This document shows positions 36,895 through 45,380 of a DNA stretch of 64,000 nucleotides, piece after piece. Position 1 is the first letter of the stretch. Every line of letters begins with the position of its first letter. The DNA is taken from the NCBI GenBank assembly GCA_001931535.1, contig CP016211.1, positions 8,975,703 through 9,039,702 of the forward strand. Reading direction: 5' to 3'. Position numbers and translations under genes: made by a program. The notes below the pieces were generated by a model. That model saw only the letters and a list, made by a program, of their open reading frames with translations, had not been told where the DNA came from and ran no database searches. The DNA is from Minicystis rosea. GTDB taxonomy: Bacteria > Myxococcota_A > Polyangia > Polyangiales > Polyangiaceae.

Positions 36895-36974
36895 CTCGGG
36901 GTAACTCCTCGCGGCTTCGCCGGTGGCCGCCCGTCAAGCCGTACCACCCCCGCGAACAGCGGGCAACGGTGGCC

Positions 36975-38003
36975 TCAGGCCCGCGCGACCCGAAGGCGCG
37001 CGAGCCCAGCCGCGACCACGATGGCGAGAAGGCCCGAAGCAGGAACCGCGACATAAAGCGGCATCGCGGAAGGCGCGCGCTCCAACGTCGAAAAGACGAG
37101 CAATGCCGCAGCTGGGCCGGCTGCGCCGATGGCGCTGGCGGCGACGCGGCCCTGAACGGATCGGCGCAACGCGACCAGCGCCGCGACGGAAGCGAGGATC
37201 GCGGCGGACGAGGCGAGCACGAGGACGCGGGCGAAGACCGAGAGGTTGGAGGCGCGACCGATGGGCGAAAGGCCGCGGATCGAGGCGCGCGCCGCATGAA
37301 GGCGAGCCTCGCTCGCGGTGCGGCCCGCGGGCAGGACGAGGTCGAGATCGGTCGCCGCGATCGAGGTGAGGTCATCGGCGATCGCGACGTCGCGCGCGGC
37401 GAACGCGCTGCTGCGGCCGGTCGCGTCGGGCTGGACCGATCGCAACGGCGCGCCGCCCACGGCGCGCGGAGGCTCGCCGGGCAAGCACACCCACGTGAGG
37501 CCGAGCAGCGGGACCTCCGCGGTCGCGGGCGCCGCGGCCGCGACGCAGGCGGCGCGCGCTTCGGTGAGGAGATCGCGAACCGCGCGACCGGGCGCGCGCG
37601 CCTCGCGGCCCCACGAAGCGGCTGCGAGGCCGGCCGCCGCGATCACGACGATCGTCGCGGGAAAGCCGCGCGCCACGATGCCGAAGGGCGACACGCCGGT
37701 CGCGAAGAGCGCCCGCGCTTCGCCCCGCTCCACGAGCCGCGCGGCCGCGAGCGCCCATCCGATCGGAGGCGCCACGAAGAGCGCGACCTCGAGCGCGACG
37801 GCGAAGACGCCGCGTCCGAGCACGGGCGCGAGGCGCAGCGGCACGTGAGGCGCGAGCAGCAGCGGCGCCACGCGCGCTGCACCTGCGATCAGGGCCACCG
37901 CGAGCACGCCGCCGGCGATCGCCGCCGTGAGCCGCGCCGCCGGCGCCGCGAAGAGTCGGGCGACGAGCCACGATTCCCGCGATCCGCCGCGCCGGCTGCT
38001 CAC
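36975..38003 (-). CDS. Possible LptF/LptG-like permease
   Basis: A protein of 342 residues with two hydrophobic segments near the N-terminus (AIAGGVLAVALIAGAARVAP, FAVALEVALFVAPPIGWAL), a central soluble domain of about 150 residues, and three to four C-terminal helices. The segment ERGEARALFATGVSPFGIVA resembles the coupling region of LPS-transport permeases LptF/LptG. If so it moves LPS across the periplasm with LptB. The match is by layout and short motif only, and the protein is short for the family. Confidence 0.5.
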   Translation of the reverse strand: MSSRRGGSRESWLVARLFAAPAARLTAAIAGGVLAVALIAGAARVAPLLLAPHVPLRLAPVLGRGVFAVALEVALFVAPPIGWALAAARLVERGEARALFATGVSPFGIVARGFPATIVVIAAAGLAAASWGREARAPGRAVRDLLTEARAACVAAAAPATAEVPLLGLTWVCLPGEPPRAVGGAPLRSVQPDATGRSSAFAARDVAIADDLTSIAATDLDLVLPAGRTASEARLHAARASIRGLSPIGRASNLSVFARVLVLASSAAILASVAALVALRRSVQGRVAASAIGAAGPAAALLVFSTLERAPSAMPLYVAVPASGLLAIVVAAGLARLRVARA

Positions 38004-38150
38004 GCGGGCAGCCTACCCCGGACGGAGGATCGCTCGGCTGATGAATCCCATGCTAGGCTCGCGCAACCGTACTTCGGGGCACCCGACTGCCCGGCTCTCG
38101 TCGTTTGCCTCCACCGAGGCGCTTCTTCGCGAAAACCACGGGGTTTCTTC

Positions 38151-38858
38151 ATGTCCTTGGGCCGATTCGACAAGCGTATCGCCGTGCTCGTGGCTGCCGG
38201 TGCAGCCTTCGCGACGACCCTGGCCACCTCCGGTGACGCCGCAGCGGCGGGCCCGGTGACACCGACGGGCAAGGGGATCGTGGGCGGCGCGCTGCTGGGT
38301 GGCGAGGTGGTGACGATCACCATGGGCGCCGCCGGCGTCTCGCGCGGCTGGCCTTACTTCGTGTTCGGTGGCCTGGGCGCGGTCGGCGGTGGCATCGGCG
38401 GCTACTTCGTGGAGAAGGCCACCAAGGGCACCACCGATGCGAGCGGCAACACCACCGGCGGCACGGCCGAGCCCGCGCTCTACATGCTCGCGGGCGGCAT
38501 GGCGCTGCTCATCCCCGCGCTCGTCGTCTCGCTCAACGCCACCGCGTACAAGCCGCCGGAGAGTGATCGCGTCGAGCCGGCCGGCAACGAGCCGTCGAAG
38601 GACGCGCCCAAGGTGACGCCGCCCGGCGCCGCGCCTCCGCCGGGGACGACCAAGCTCGACAAGAAGAAGCGTCCGAGCCGTGAGTACGCCGCCATCCCGC
38701 ACGTGCCCGTGTCGATCGTGGACGTGTACAAGGGCAAGATCGCCCTCGGCCTTCCCGCGCTCGAGGTGCGGCCGCTCTACTCGCAGAGTGAGATGTGGAA
38801 GTACGGCGTGACGCAGGGGACCGAGGTCCGCTTCCCCGTCTTCAAGAGCATGTTCTGA
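38151..38858 (+). CDS. Exported/membrane protein, unknown function
   Basis: A protein of 235 residues. A signal-like segment (IAVLVAAGAAFATTLATSGDAAAAG) is followed by Gly-rich membrane stretches (GIVGGALLGGEVVTITMGAAG, FVFGGLGAVGGGIGGYFV, LYMLAGGMALLIPALVVSL), then a Pro/Lys-rich tail and a conserved end (YAAIPHVPVSIVDVYKGKIA). I do not recognise the family. The ATG at 38151 is chosen. Confidence 0.7.
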   Translation: MSLGRFDKRIAVLVAAGAAFATTLATSGDAAAAGPVTPTGKGIVGGALLGGEVVTITMGAAGVSRGWPYFVFGGLGAVGGGIGGYFVEKATKGTTDASGNTTGGTAEPALYMLAGGMALLIPALVVSLNATAYKPPESDRVEPAGNEPSKDAPKVTPPGAAPPPGTTKLDKKKRPSREYAAIPHVPVSIVDVYKGKIALGLPALEVRPLYSQSEMWKYGVTQGTEVRFPVFKSMF

Positions 38859-38958
38859 CGGCGCCGCGGCGCGCTCGCATCCTCTCCCAAAACGTCACGC
38901 GCTCCAGGATTTCGCGCGCGCGAATCGACGACGCGGGACGCTCTCCGTTCATCAGAGC

Positions 38959-39849
38959 GTGAGTCTCGGGCTCGCTTCCGGGACCTTCACCCGAGCCACC
39001 GCACGTCGCGGGCGTCACGGGCGTGGAGCACCTCTGAAGGCGCCCTCGCATCCTCCCAATGTCTACACGGCCGAGGCGTACTCGTATGCCTCCCGTTTCG
39101 TCCTCAAGGACGTCCGCGCCTGTTTCCCCGAGACGGCGAGCTTCCGGGTGAACAAGACGCAGCTCGTCGTCGAGTGGGGCGACGACGCGGTCGCGTATGC
39201 CTACGACTTCGGCGCGCTCGTCTTCATCAACGTGCCGACCCTCGAGAAGAACGCGGTCATCGCCGCCTTCGACAAGCTCCTCCCGCGCGAGCCGCACCCG
39301 CCGCTGCGCGAAGACTTCCTCGTCGAGGTGCGGCCGGGATCGCGCATCGAGATCGAGGTCGCCTTCGATCGCGTGGTGGTCCCCGCGCTCGGCCCGAGCA
39401 CGCTCGAGGTCATCGCCACCGTGCTCGCGCAGTCGGTGAGCATCGACTACTACGACGAGGACGCGCAGGCGATCCTCGACCGCCTCGGCGTGATCTGCAC
39501 CCAAGTCGCGAAGCGCGGGAGGCCGCCGGGCAGGCAGCGCGATCTGATGCGCTTCGCCGGCGAGGCGATGGCGTTCCAGGCCGAGATCATCGGCGCCATC
39601 CTCCTCCTCGACAAACCCGATCTCACCTGGGAGGACGAGTACGCCGATCGCCTCCACGACAAGCTCCGCTACCACTTCGAGATCCCCGAGCGCTTCAAGG
39701 CGCTGCAAGCGAAGCTCTCGACGATCCGCGAGACGCTGGGCGCCCTCCTCGAAATGCTCGCCGAGCGGCGGATGCTCTTCGTGGAGGTGGCGGTGATGCT
39801 GCTCATCGTGATCGAGGTGGTCACGGGGCTCTTGCGGCTGCATCCGTGA
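38959..39849 (+). CDS. RMD1/SIF2-family (DUF155) protein
   Basis: Up to 296 residues from a GTG. Hallmarks of the family: EWGDDAVAYAYDFGALVFIN, LGPSTLEVIATVLAQSVSIDYYD, DLTWEDEYADRLHDKLRYHFEI, and a C-terminal hydrophobic helix MLFVEVAVMLLIVIEVVTGLL. DUF155 proteins are membrane-associated; yeast Rmd1 is needed for meiotic division, but the bacterial role is unknown. The start is uncertain: the first 35 residues are Arg-rich, and no strong ribosome site is visible. Confidence 0.85.
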   Translation: MSLGLASGTFTRATARRGRHGRGAPLKAPSHPPNVYTAEAYSYASRFVLKDVRACFPETASFRVNKTQLVVEWGDDAVAYAYDFGALVFINVPTLEKNAVIAAFDKLLPREPHPPLREDFLVEVRPGSRIEIEVAFDRVVVPALGPSTLEVIATVLAQSVSIDYYDEDAQAILDRLGVICTQVAKRGRPPGRQRDLMRFAGEAMAFQAEIIGAILLLDKPDLTWEDEYADRLHDKLRYHFEIPERFKALQAKLSTIRETLGALLEMLAERRMLFVEVAVMLLIVIEVVTGLLRLHP

Positions 39850-39893
39850 GGGTGCTCATCGCTTCACGCTGCTCAGCGCTCGAGGATGCGCGC

Positions 39894-40802
39894 TCAGGTC
39901 CAAGGGATATCGATGAGATAAAAGTCGAGCGGATATCCATTGACCTTCTCCTGGAGGAGCCGTTTGACGGGGCCGACCTTCGTCCAAACCCCGGAGTGCT
40001 CTGGCATGTTGCAGGCGTGAATGAGGTACTTGTCGGCCGTCATCTTGATTTCGGCGCGGCTGACGGTCGCCGAGAGCACGATTTGAACATCGACGCTCAC
40101 GTCCGTCGTCTGCGCGAGATAGCCTTGGCTCGCGTCCCGACAAACCTCGAGACCGAAGGTGACGCCGCGGTGGGAGCGCGTGCCGGGCGCCGTCCCGACG
40201 AGGAAGACGTTGTGGTCGTCGATCTGGTCGCTCACGGCCGTGCGCTTGTGATAGCGGAGCACCGTCTCGCCGTTGAAGAACGCATAAGCCGTATTGCGCG
40301 CATAGTAGGTCTTGCCGTCGCTCTTGGCGTGGCGCAAACGATCGTAGGCTTTCTGAAGCTCGGTCTTCTGATCTTTGACGTTCTCGTCCGTGTAGTTGTA
40401 GGTCTGCTTCTTCGTCAGCATCGTGCCGTATTGCTGATAGTGCTCGAGATGGCTCTTCTTCTTCTCCGGCGTGAGTGCTTTTCGGCTCGCGATGGTGCCG
40501 GGGATGACGACGGTGCCGAAGAACTTGTGGTTCTTGAAGTGGTCTTTGAACCGCACGCGCTCCTCGTGGTCGAGGTGGAACGATTTGTCACCTCCGTCCG
40601 GGAACGCGAACAGGTACTCCGGCGCGACGAAGAACGCGGTGATGTCGTTCTCGTCCTGCGAGGCGAGGCCTTGCTGGCTGCGCACCATGGCGACCCTGCT
40701 GAGCGCAAAGCGCACGTGATAGCGCTTCACTGCCGTGGAGAGGTGAGCCCACCCTTTGACGTAGACGGGGACGGACCACAAGGCGACGATGCATTTGGCC
40801 AT
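39894..40802 (-). CDS. Carbon-nitrogen hydrolase (nitrilase superfamily)
   Basis: A protein of 302 residues with the nitrilase-fold triad: Glu62 in FFVAPEYLFAF, Lys186 in LRYHKRTA, and Cys221 in GLEVCRDASQGYL. The superfamily cleaves nitriles, amides or ureido groups. The substrate cannot be told from the sequence; Lys-rich insertions (ALTPEKKKSHLEHYQQYG) are unusual. GGGGGAGCTCGCC precedes the ATG. It stands alone. Confidence 0.8.
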   Translation of the reverse strand: MAKCIVALWSVPVYVKGWAHLSTAVKRYHVRFALSRVAMVRSQQGLASQDENDITAFFVAPEYLFAFPDGGDKSFHLDHEERVRFKDHFKNHKFFGTVVIPGTIASRKALTPEKKKSHLEHYQQYGTMLTKKQTYNYTDENVKDQKTELQKAYDRLRHAKSDGKTYYARNTAYAFFNGETVLRYHKRTAVSDQIDDHNVFLVGTAPGTRSHRGVTFGLEVCRDASQGYLAQTTDVSVDVQIVLSATVSRAEIKMTADKYLIHACNMPEHSGVWTKVGPVKRLLQEKVNGYPLDFYLIDIPWT

Positions 40803-40895
40803 GGCGAGCTCCCCCGCGTTGCCCAAAGTGGATGACGATGGAGCGTGAATCTCATCAAAGTCCGTGCCAGAACGGGCTCCGCCGGCCGCTCAGCG

Positions 40896-40935
40896 CGCTT
40901 GTACAGCGCATTTGCGCACATAACTTGTACAAGCG
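40896..40935. promoter_or_regulatory. Nested inverted repeat around TTGTACA, candidate operator
   Basis: CGCTTGTACA (40896-40905) is repeated as TGTACAAGCG (40926-40935), a perfect 10-bp stem with a 20-base spacer that itself contains GCGCA/TGCGC (40906-40917). CTTGTACAAG (40924-40933) is a palindrome alone. It lies about 95 bases upstream of the nitrilase start and 205 upstream of the lipoprotein at 41143. Its low GC in a GC-rich region suggests a protein-binding site. Confidence 0.45.
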
Positions 40936-41012
40936 ACGTGCAGAGTCTCGCCCGAGCGAGGTGCCGTTGAAGAGCGCCGCCGCTTGGAGCCCGAGCGCAC
41001 CGGCACCTAACG

Positions 41013-41035
41013 GGCACGTGCCAGGCACGGTGCCT
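41013..41035. repeat. GGCAC inverted repeats
   Basis: GGCACGTGCC (41013-41022) is followed at once by AGGCAC-G-GTGCCT (41023-41035). Another GGCAC copy lies just before. The cluster resembles short REP-like units. Confidence 0.5.
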
Positions 41036-41142
41036 TCCACGTCCTCGCTCTTGCAGGACGGAGAGCGATACGGCTGCTGCTGGATACATCGACACAGGGC
41101 GGCAGATAGGAATACCGATCGGCGAGCACACGCAGTGTCTTC

Positions 41143-41619
41143 GTGAGGATTGTGCGCGCGGCGCCCAGCCGGCACCATGGCGGGGTGCGAGCCTCGACAT
41201 GCCTGCTGGGTGCTGCTCTCGTGTGGCTCGGCTGCGGCAGCGGTCACACGGGCGTCGCGCTGGTGGTGCCGGCCGGGGCGCGGCTGCCGCCGGAGCTCGT
41301 GGGAGAGTTCTCGTGCGCCAGCGATACCTATCGCTCGCACCTGATGATCCCCGCGGACGGTCTCTACCTGGAGACGCAGATGTTCTCGCGCTCGCGCAGT
41401 CACGACTGGGAACCCCAGACGTTCCGCGCCCCGCCCTGCAATCCACTCGGCCGCGCCACGTACCAGGACGGCGCGCTCGTGCTCGACTTTCAGGCTGGGA
41501 CCTGTGAACAGCTCGAAGACCCGATCTTGTTGCCCCTGCATCGCCGCATCTGGCGCCTCGTGCAGGTGGATGGGAGCGGCTTCGTGACCACAGATCTCCG
41601 CTGCCGGCGCGTGCGGTGA
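41143..41619 (+). CDS. Small exported lipoprotein
   Basis: Up to 158 residues. A lipobox WLGCGSG ends a hydrophobic segment. A second GTG at 41185 would give a clean 17-residue signal with Cys17 and is a good alternative start. The domain ends with two Cys (APPCNPLG, GTCEQLED, DLRCRR) that may pair. No family recognised. Confidence 0.65.
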   Translation: MRIVRAAPSRHHGGVRASTCLLGAALVWLGCGSGHTGVALVVPAGARLPPELVGEFSCASDTYRSHLMIPADGLYLETQMFSRSRSHDWEPQTFRAPPCNPLGRATYQDGALVLDFQAGTCEQLEDPILLPLHRRIWRLVQVDGSGFVTTDLRCRRVR

Positions 41620-41657
41620 TGCGCTTCGATCCATGTCGTTTCGAGGAGGGGTAGAGC

Positions 41658-42899
41658 ATGATCTGGAAGCAGCTCGCGCGAGCGTACGACGAGGCTCCAG
41701 ACGAGCTCCCCGGCGATGAGCGGGTACGCATCGCGCAGGCCGCTGCGGCGCTGTGGGCGAAAGCCTCCACGGAAGACTTCGATTGGGTCGCGCGCTCGCT
41801 CGAGCAACTGTCCGATTTGGACTTCCTCAGCTCGCTTCTCTTCTACGTCGAAAATGCACCTCCGCGCTTCCTCGAGCCGCTGATCTCGGCCGCCGTTCAC
41901 GCACCCCTCGATGGAGCACAGCTCGAGCGCGTCTTCACCGAGCATGCGAGCAAATTCTACGGGGCGCAGGTGGCGGATGAGGTGTTGCTCCGGTACGTGG
42001 CGCAAGGCTCCTTCGTCGAGCTGCAGAGGAGCACCCACATCCTCGTGGTGTGGACGCATCCGTCGCCGGCCATGAAGGACCGGCGCCAGATGGTGTACGC
42101 GCGTCGCTTTCTCCGCGACGAGGATCACGAGGTGGCGTCGTGCCTGGTGCCGCTGCTGCTGTTCGACGCGGATCCGTTCCCGGAGGCGGAGAAGGAGATC
42201 ATCCGCAGGGCTCTCGAGAAAGCGCAACGTCATCCGACCGAGGCTGTCCGCGCGGCCGCCGATCATCAGCTGAGGTATGCGGCGCTGCTGCGGCGCATGC
42301 CGACGTGGATTCGACCGATGTGGGAGCGGTTCGGCGAAGGGAGCTTTGCCGATCCCGAGCGCACTTGGCCCGAGCATGAAGATGATGACGCCGTTCCGTG
42401 GATCACCGAGGCGCTCGGCTACGCGAACGAGTCGCTCCACCATTTCGCGGCGCTCGTGCTCGCGGAAGCGCCCGCGGATCTTCGCGTCTCGGCATCGCTC
42501 CGGCAAGCGCTCGCCGACGCGGCGGTGCGCGAGCGGAACCCCAGCGCCAACAGGATGTTCGTCGAGCCTGCCTCGGCTCGTTTCGGCGCCGATGCGGTCG
42601 TGGACGACCTGCTCGATCGCATGAGGCCCGGCAACGATGACGCTTCGATCTCCGGCGCAGCGCAAGCCCTGTATTGGGTCGACGGCCCCCAGAGCCCCGC
42701 GACGACGCGCCGCTGGATGGAGGCGATTCTGAGGTGCTTCGTCACGGGATCACCCTGGTTGCAACGATTCCTGGTGTGGAGGTTTCCATGGGATCTCGAC
42801 GACTCCCCTCCCGAGCTGAGGCCGCTCGTCGAGGAGATACGGAGCATTGCGAGGAGCCACGAGGACGAGGAGGTCCGGCGTTGGGCGCGTGAGGGGTGA
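41658..42899 (+). CDS. HEAT-like helical protein, unknown function
   Basis: A protein of 413 residues, acidic and Trp-rich, almost entirely helical (LFYVENAPPRFLEPLISAAV, VASCLVPLLLFDADPFPEAE, VRAAADHQLRYAALLRRMPTW, EVRRWAREG). The helical pattern suggests HEAT repeats, but no family is clear. GGAGGGGTAGAGC precedes the ATG. It shares the strand with the lipoprotein 38 bases upstream. Confidence 0.7.
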   Translation: MIWKQLARAYDEAPDELPGDERVRIAQAAAALWAKASTEDFDWVARSLEQLSDLDFLSSLLFYVENAPPRFLEPLISAAVHAPLDGAQLERVFTEHASKFYGAQVADEVLLRYVAQGSFVELQRSTHILVVWTHPSPAMKDRRQMVYARRFLRDEDHEVASCLVPLLLFDADPFPEAEKEIIRRALEKAQRHPTEAVRAAADHQLRYAALLRRMPTWIRPMWERFGEGSFADPERTWPEHEDDDAVPWITEALGYANESLHHFAALVLAEAPADLRVSASLRQALADAAVRERNPSANRMFVEPASARFGADAVVDDLLDRMRPGNDDASISGAAQALYWVDGPQSPATTRRWMEAILRCFVTGSPWLQRFLVWRFPWDLDDSPPELRPLVEEIRSIARSHEDEEVRRWAREG

Positions 42900-43339
42900 G
42901 CGCCGTCGGATTCGTGTCGAGCGAGCCGTGGAGGATCACCTCGTGCGCGATTCGGCGACGCGGCCGATTTCCATGACGACCTCTCGCCAGGCATCTCGAT
43001 CAGGCTGCTCCGCGATGGTCCCCTTCCTCGGAAGCACCGGAAGGGCGGCAAACGGCAGCGTTCCCCAGTCGGCGGTAGGTCGCAGGGCATTCCGGGGCGC
43101 ACGCCTTCCGATGAAGGGCGCACGCCTTCCGATGAGGGGCGCACGCGTTCCGATGAGGGGCGCATGGCTCCCGGTCGGGGGCTCACACCATGTTTTCAGG
43201 GGCTCAGGGCATGTTTTCGGGGGCGCACGCCTTCCAACCATGCGCTCACGTCATCGCACCCATGGCGCACCGGTCAGGGTGCGCGATTCTCGCTGTCATA
43301 CCGCCTGCGTCGCGTCGATCTGCCCGCTACGGTCTTCGT
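42900..43339. other. Intergenic region containing a 21-bp minisatellite
   Basis: About 440 bases with no convincing gene. It is dominated by the tandem repeats at 43096-43242. Open frames on both strands through the repeats are a by-product of the 21-base (7-codon) period. Confidence 0.5.
43096..43242. repeat. Seven tandem 21-bp units
   Basis: Seven consecutive 21-base units start with GGCGCAC or GGCTCA; the first three read GGCGCACGC(C/G)TTCCGATGA. The next four drift but keep the period. The period is seven codons, so frames stay open on both strands (for example GARLPM- on the plus and GRRAP- on the minus). Confidence 0.85.
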
Positions 43340-44263
43340 ATGCCGACGAAAACCGTTACCACCGATGATCCTCCCGTTCACACCCTCGAATCTCTTGCCA
43401 AAGCGCTTGGCGACGTCGATCCGGAGCTCGAGGAGGCGCTCCTCGAAGGCGCGACCGATGCCGAGCTGGTTCGCATAGGGAGAACCGTTGCCAGCCCGCG
43501 GCTCGTGACCGACGCGAAGCGGCTCTACAGCATTGCCTTCGACGTTTGGCAGAACGCGACGCCCGCGCAGAAGCAGAGCCTTCGCGGCATCTCACCGGAG
43601 CTGCTCGCGATCGGGGTCGCGCGGGCACGCAAGCTCGCGGCGATGTCCGATGCGCACGAGGCGCGGGCCGACGCCGACGAGGTGGGGCGCGAGGCGCGCG
43701 AGGCCGCGGCGCGGGCTGCATTTTCGAGCGCGCTCACGTTGCGGGAGCAGGCCGTCCGAGTGATGCGCGGCGTGGCCGGCCGGGACGAGGCGCTCTTGGC
43801 GAAGATCGCCGGCGCCGTGGGCACGGCCGAGAGCGGAGCCGCGCTCGCCAAGGGCTTGAGCGGTCTGGCATCCGTGGCGCACGCGCTCCTCGCGCCCAAG
43901 AAGGGCCCGATCCACACGCGCGCCAAGCTGATGCGCTTCGACGCGGACTACGTCGCTTCGATCGAGGACGCCGCCGCGCGCGTCGGCAAGACGGCCGCGC
44001 AGGCGGGCGCCAAGTCGGGCGGCACGGCCGTCACGCAGGGCGCGCTCGATCGAGAGGACGGCGTCAACGCGCGGATCCTCGGACACGTGATCGAGGTGTT
44101 CGAGGCCGCGCACGACATCGATCCCACCATCCCGCGGCTCGTGCCCATCGCCACACGGCGGCTCTTCGGGAGACATCAGAAGGTCACGAAGCCCGCAGAG
44201 GGAGCGGCCGACGCCGATGAGGTGAAGGCGCCCCATCCCGACGCCGCCGCACCCACGAAGTAA
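43340..44263 (+). CDS. Ala-rich cytoplasmic protein, unknown function
   Basis: A protein of 307 residues, helical and charged (ELEEALLEGATDAELVRIGR, ARADADEVGREAREAAARAA, ILGHVIEVFEAAHDIDP). No signal peptide or recognised domain. The ATG at 43340 has no strong ribosome site; an upstream start inside the repeats is unlikely. Converges with the KAS III-like gene. Confidence 0.7.
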   Translation: MPTKTVTTDDPPVHTLESLAKALGDVDPELEEALLEGATDAELVRIGRTVASPRLVTDAKRLYSIAFDVWQNATPAQKQSLRGISPELLAIGVARARKLAAMSDAHEARADADEVGREAREAAARAAFSSALTLREQAVRVMRGVAGRDEALLAKIAGAVGTAESGAALAKGLSGLASVAHALLAPKKGPIHTRAKLMRFDADYVASIEDAAARVGKTAAQAGAKSGGTAVTQGALDREDGVNARILGHVIEVFEAAHDIDPTIPRLVPIATRRLFGRHQKVTKPAEGAADADEVKAPHPDAAAPTK

Positions 44264-44281
44264 CCCGCCGCCGCGCCCCCT

Positions 44282-45358
44282 TCACCGGCCCCACCGCAGA
44301 CACAGGCTCGACCACGCTTCGCCGAGGCCACCGCCGAAGGTGACGACGAGCGAGCCGTCGCGGATCCTGCCTTCGCGCTCTGCCGTCGCGAGGACGAACG
44401 GGACGTTCACGCTGTTCATGTTTCCGAAGCGCGGGAACGTCGCGAGGGTCTTCGCGGCGCCGAGCCCGGCGTGCTCGGCGGAGACGCGCGGGAGCCAGGC
44501 GGCGCCTTGGTGCGAGGCATAGAAATCGACTTCGCCGGCGGTGATGCCGGCGTCGGCGAGGCTTCCGGAGATGGAGTCGCGCGCGCGATCGACGAGCGTG
44601 AGGAGCATCGCGCGCACGCGGGCGGCGTCGGTGGAGCACACGGTGATCGCGCCGTCGTCCCACCAGCATCGCCCCGGAACGCCGAGGACGAGCGCTTCGT
44701 GATTCTCGCCATCGGTGTTGTGGTCGGCGCCGAGCAAACCTTTGCCGGCACCGACGGGGCCGAACACGACGGCCGCCGCGCCGTCGCCCCACAGGACCGA
44801 GTCCGGCTCCTCCTTGCGAATCACGCGGGACATCGCCGACGAGTGCACGGAGAGCACGTGGCGGGCGCGTCCGCTCGCGATCAACGCCTGCGCGAGCGCG
44901 GCGTGCGTCCCGAGCCCATTGGCGGCGACGTCGGTGGCCACGGCGAGGCAACGCCGAGGGAGATCGAGGAGGTGGTGCGTCTTGCTGGCGCCGTTGACGA
45001 ACAGGTGATCGGGGACCGACGTCTGCGTGAGGATCACGTCGATCCGATCGGGGCTCACGGAAGCGCGCGTCATCGCTTCGCGCGCGGCGGCGGCCTCCAT
45101 GTCTGCGACGGTCGTGCCTTCGTCCATCCAACGGCGCTCGATCGCGCCGCGGAACGGATCGCCGGCGATCTCCTGCATCGCCGCGAGGGTCTTGCGGGCG
45201 CCGTCGCTCATCACCTCGTGCGCCGTCGCGTCGCCGCGGGTCGCCTGGTGCGCCATGCGTTCGTGCCAGCGCGCCACCACGGATGCCGGCCATTCGTCGT
45301 TCGTGTGGACGGTGGGAGGCAGGTAGGTACCGAGTCCGAGGATGCCAATCGATTGCAT
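44282..45358 (-). CDS. KAS III (FabH)-like protein lacking the active-site Cys
   Basis: A protein of 358 residues with the thiolase fold of ketoacyl synthase III: MQSIGILGLGTYLPP, ILTQTSVPDHLF, GDGAAAVVFG, YASHQGAAWLPR (His283), FGNMNSVNVPFVL (Asn313) and GGGLGEAWSSLCLRW. The nucleophile site, normally ACSG or ACAG, reads DVAANGLG, so Cys is replaced by Asn147. His and Asn of the triad remain. It therefore cannot use the standard acyl-Cys mechanism and may be a decarboxylase, acyltransferase or non-catalytic partner. GGAGAGCTC precedes the ATG. It follows the ThDP enzyme by 22 bases in an operon. Confidence 0.85.
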   Translation of the reverse strand: MQSIGILGLGTYLPPTVHTNDEWPASVVARWHERMAHQATRGDATAHEVMSDGARKTLAAMQEIAGDPFRGAIERRWMDEGTTVADMEAAAAREAMTRASVSPDRIDVILTQTSVPDHLFVNGASKTHHLLDLPRRCLAVATDVAANGLGTHAALAQALIASGRARHVLSVHSSAMSRVIRKEEPDSVLWGDGAAAVVFGPVGAGKGLLGADHNTDGENHEALVLGVPGRCWWDDGAITVCSTDAARVRAMLLTLVDRARDSISGSLADAGITAGEVDFYASHQGAAWLPRVSAEHAGLGAAKTLATFPRFGNMNSVNVPFVLATAEREGRIRDGSLVVTFGGGLGEAWSSLCLRWGR

Positions 45359-45380
45359 GAGCTCTCCACCCTTCACGCAT

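Larger units (their letters stand above)
40803..41142. other. Intergenic region rich in inverted repeats
   Basis: About 340 bases between divergent genes. It holds the TTGTACA palindrome at 40896-40935 and a GGCAC-type inverted repeat at 41013-41035. No gene is supported. Confidence 0.5.

Noticed and set aside
43096..43242. CRISPR array
   Set aside because: Units are contiguous 21-mers with no unique spacers, and there are no cas genes.
42847..43368. Possible heptapeptide-repeat proteins on both strands
   Set aside because: The 21-base repeat keeps frames open in any phase; there is no ribosome site, signal or conserved end.
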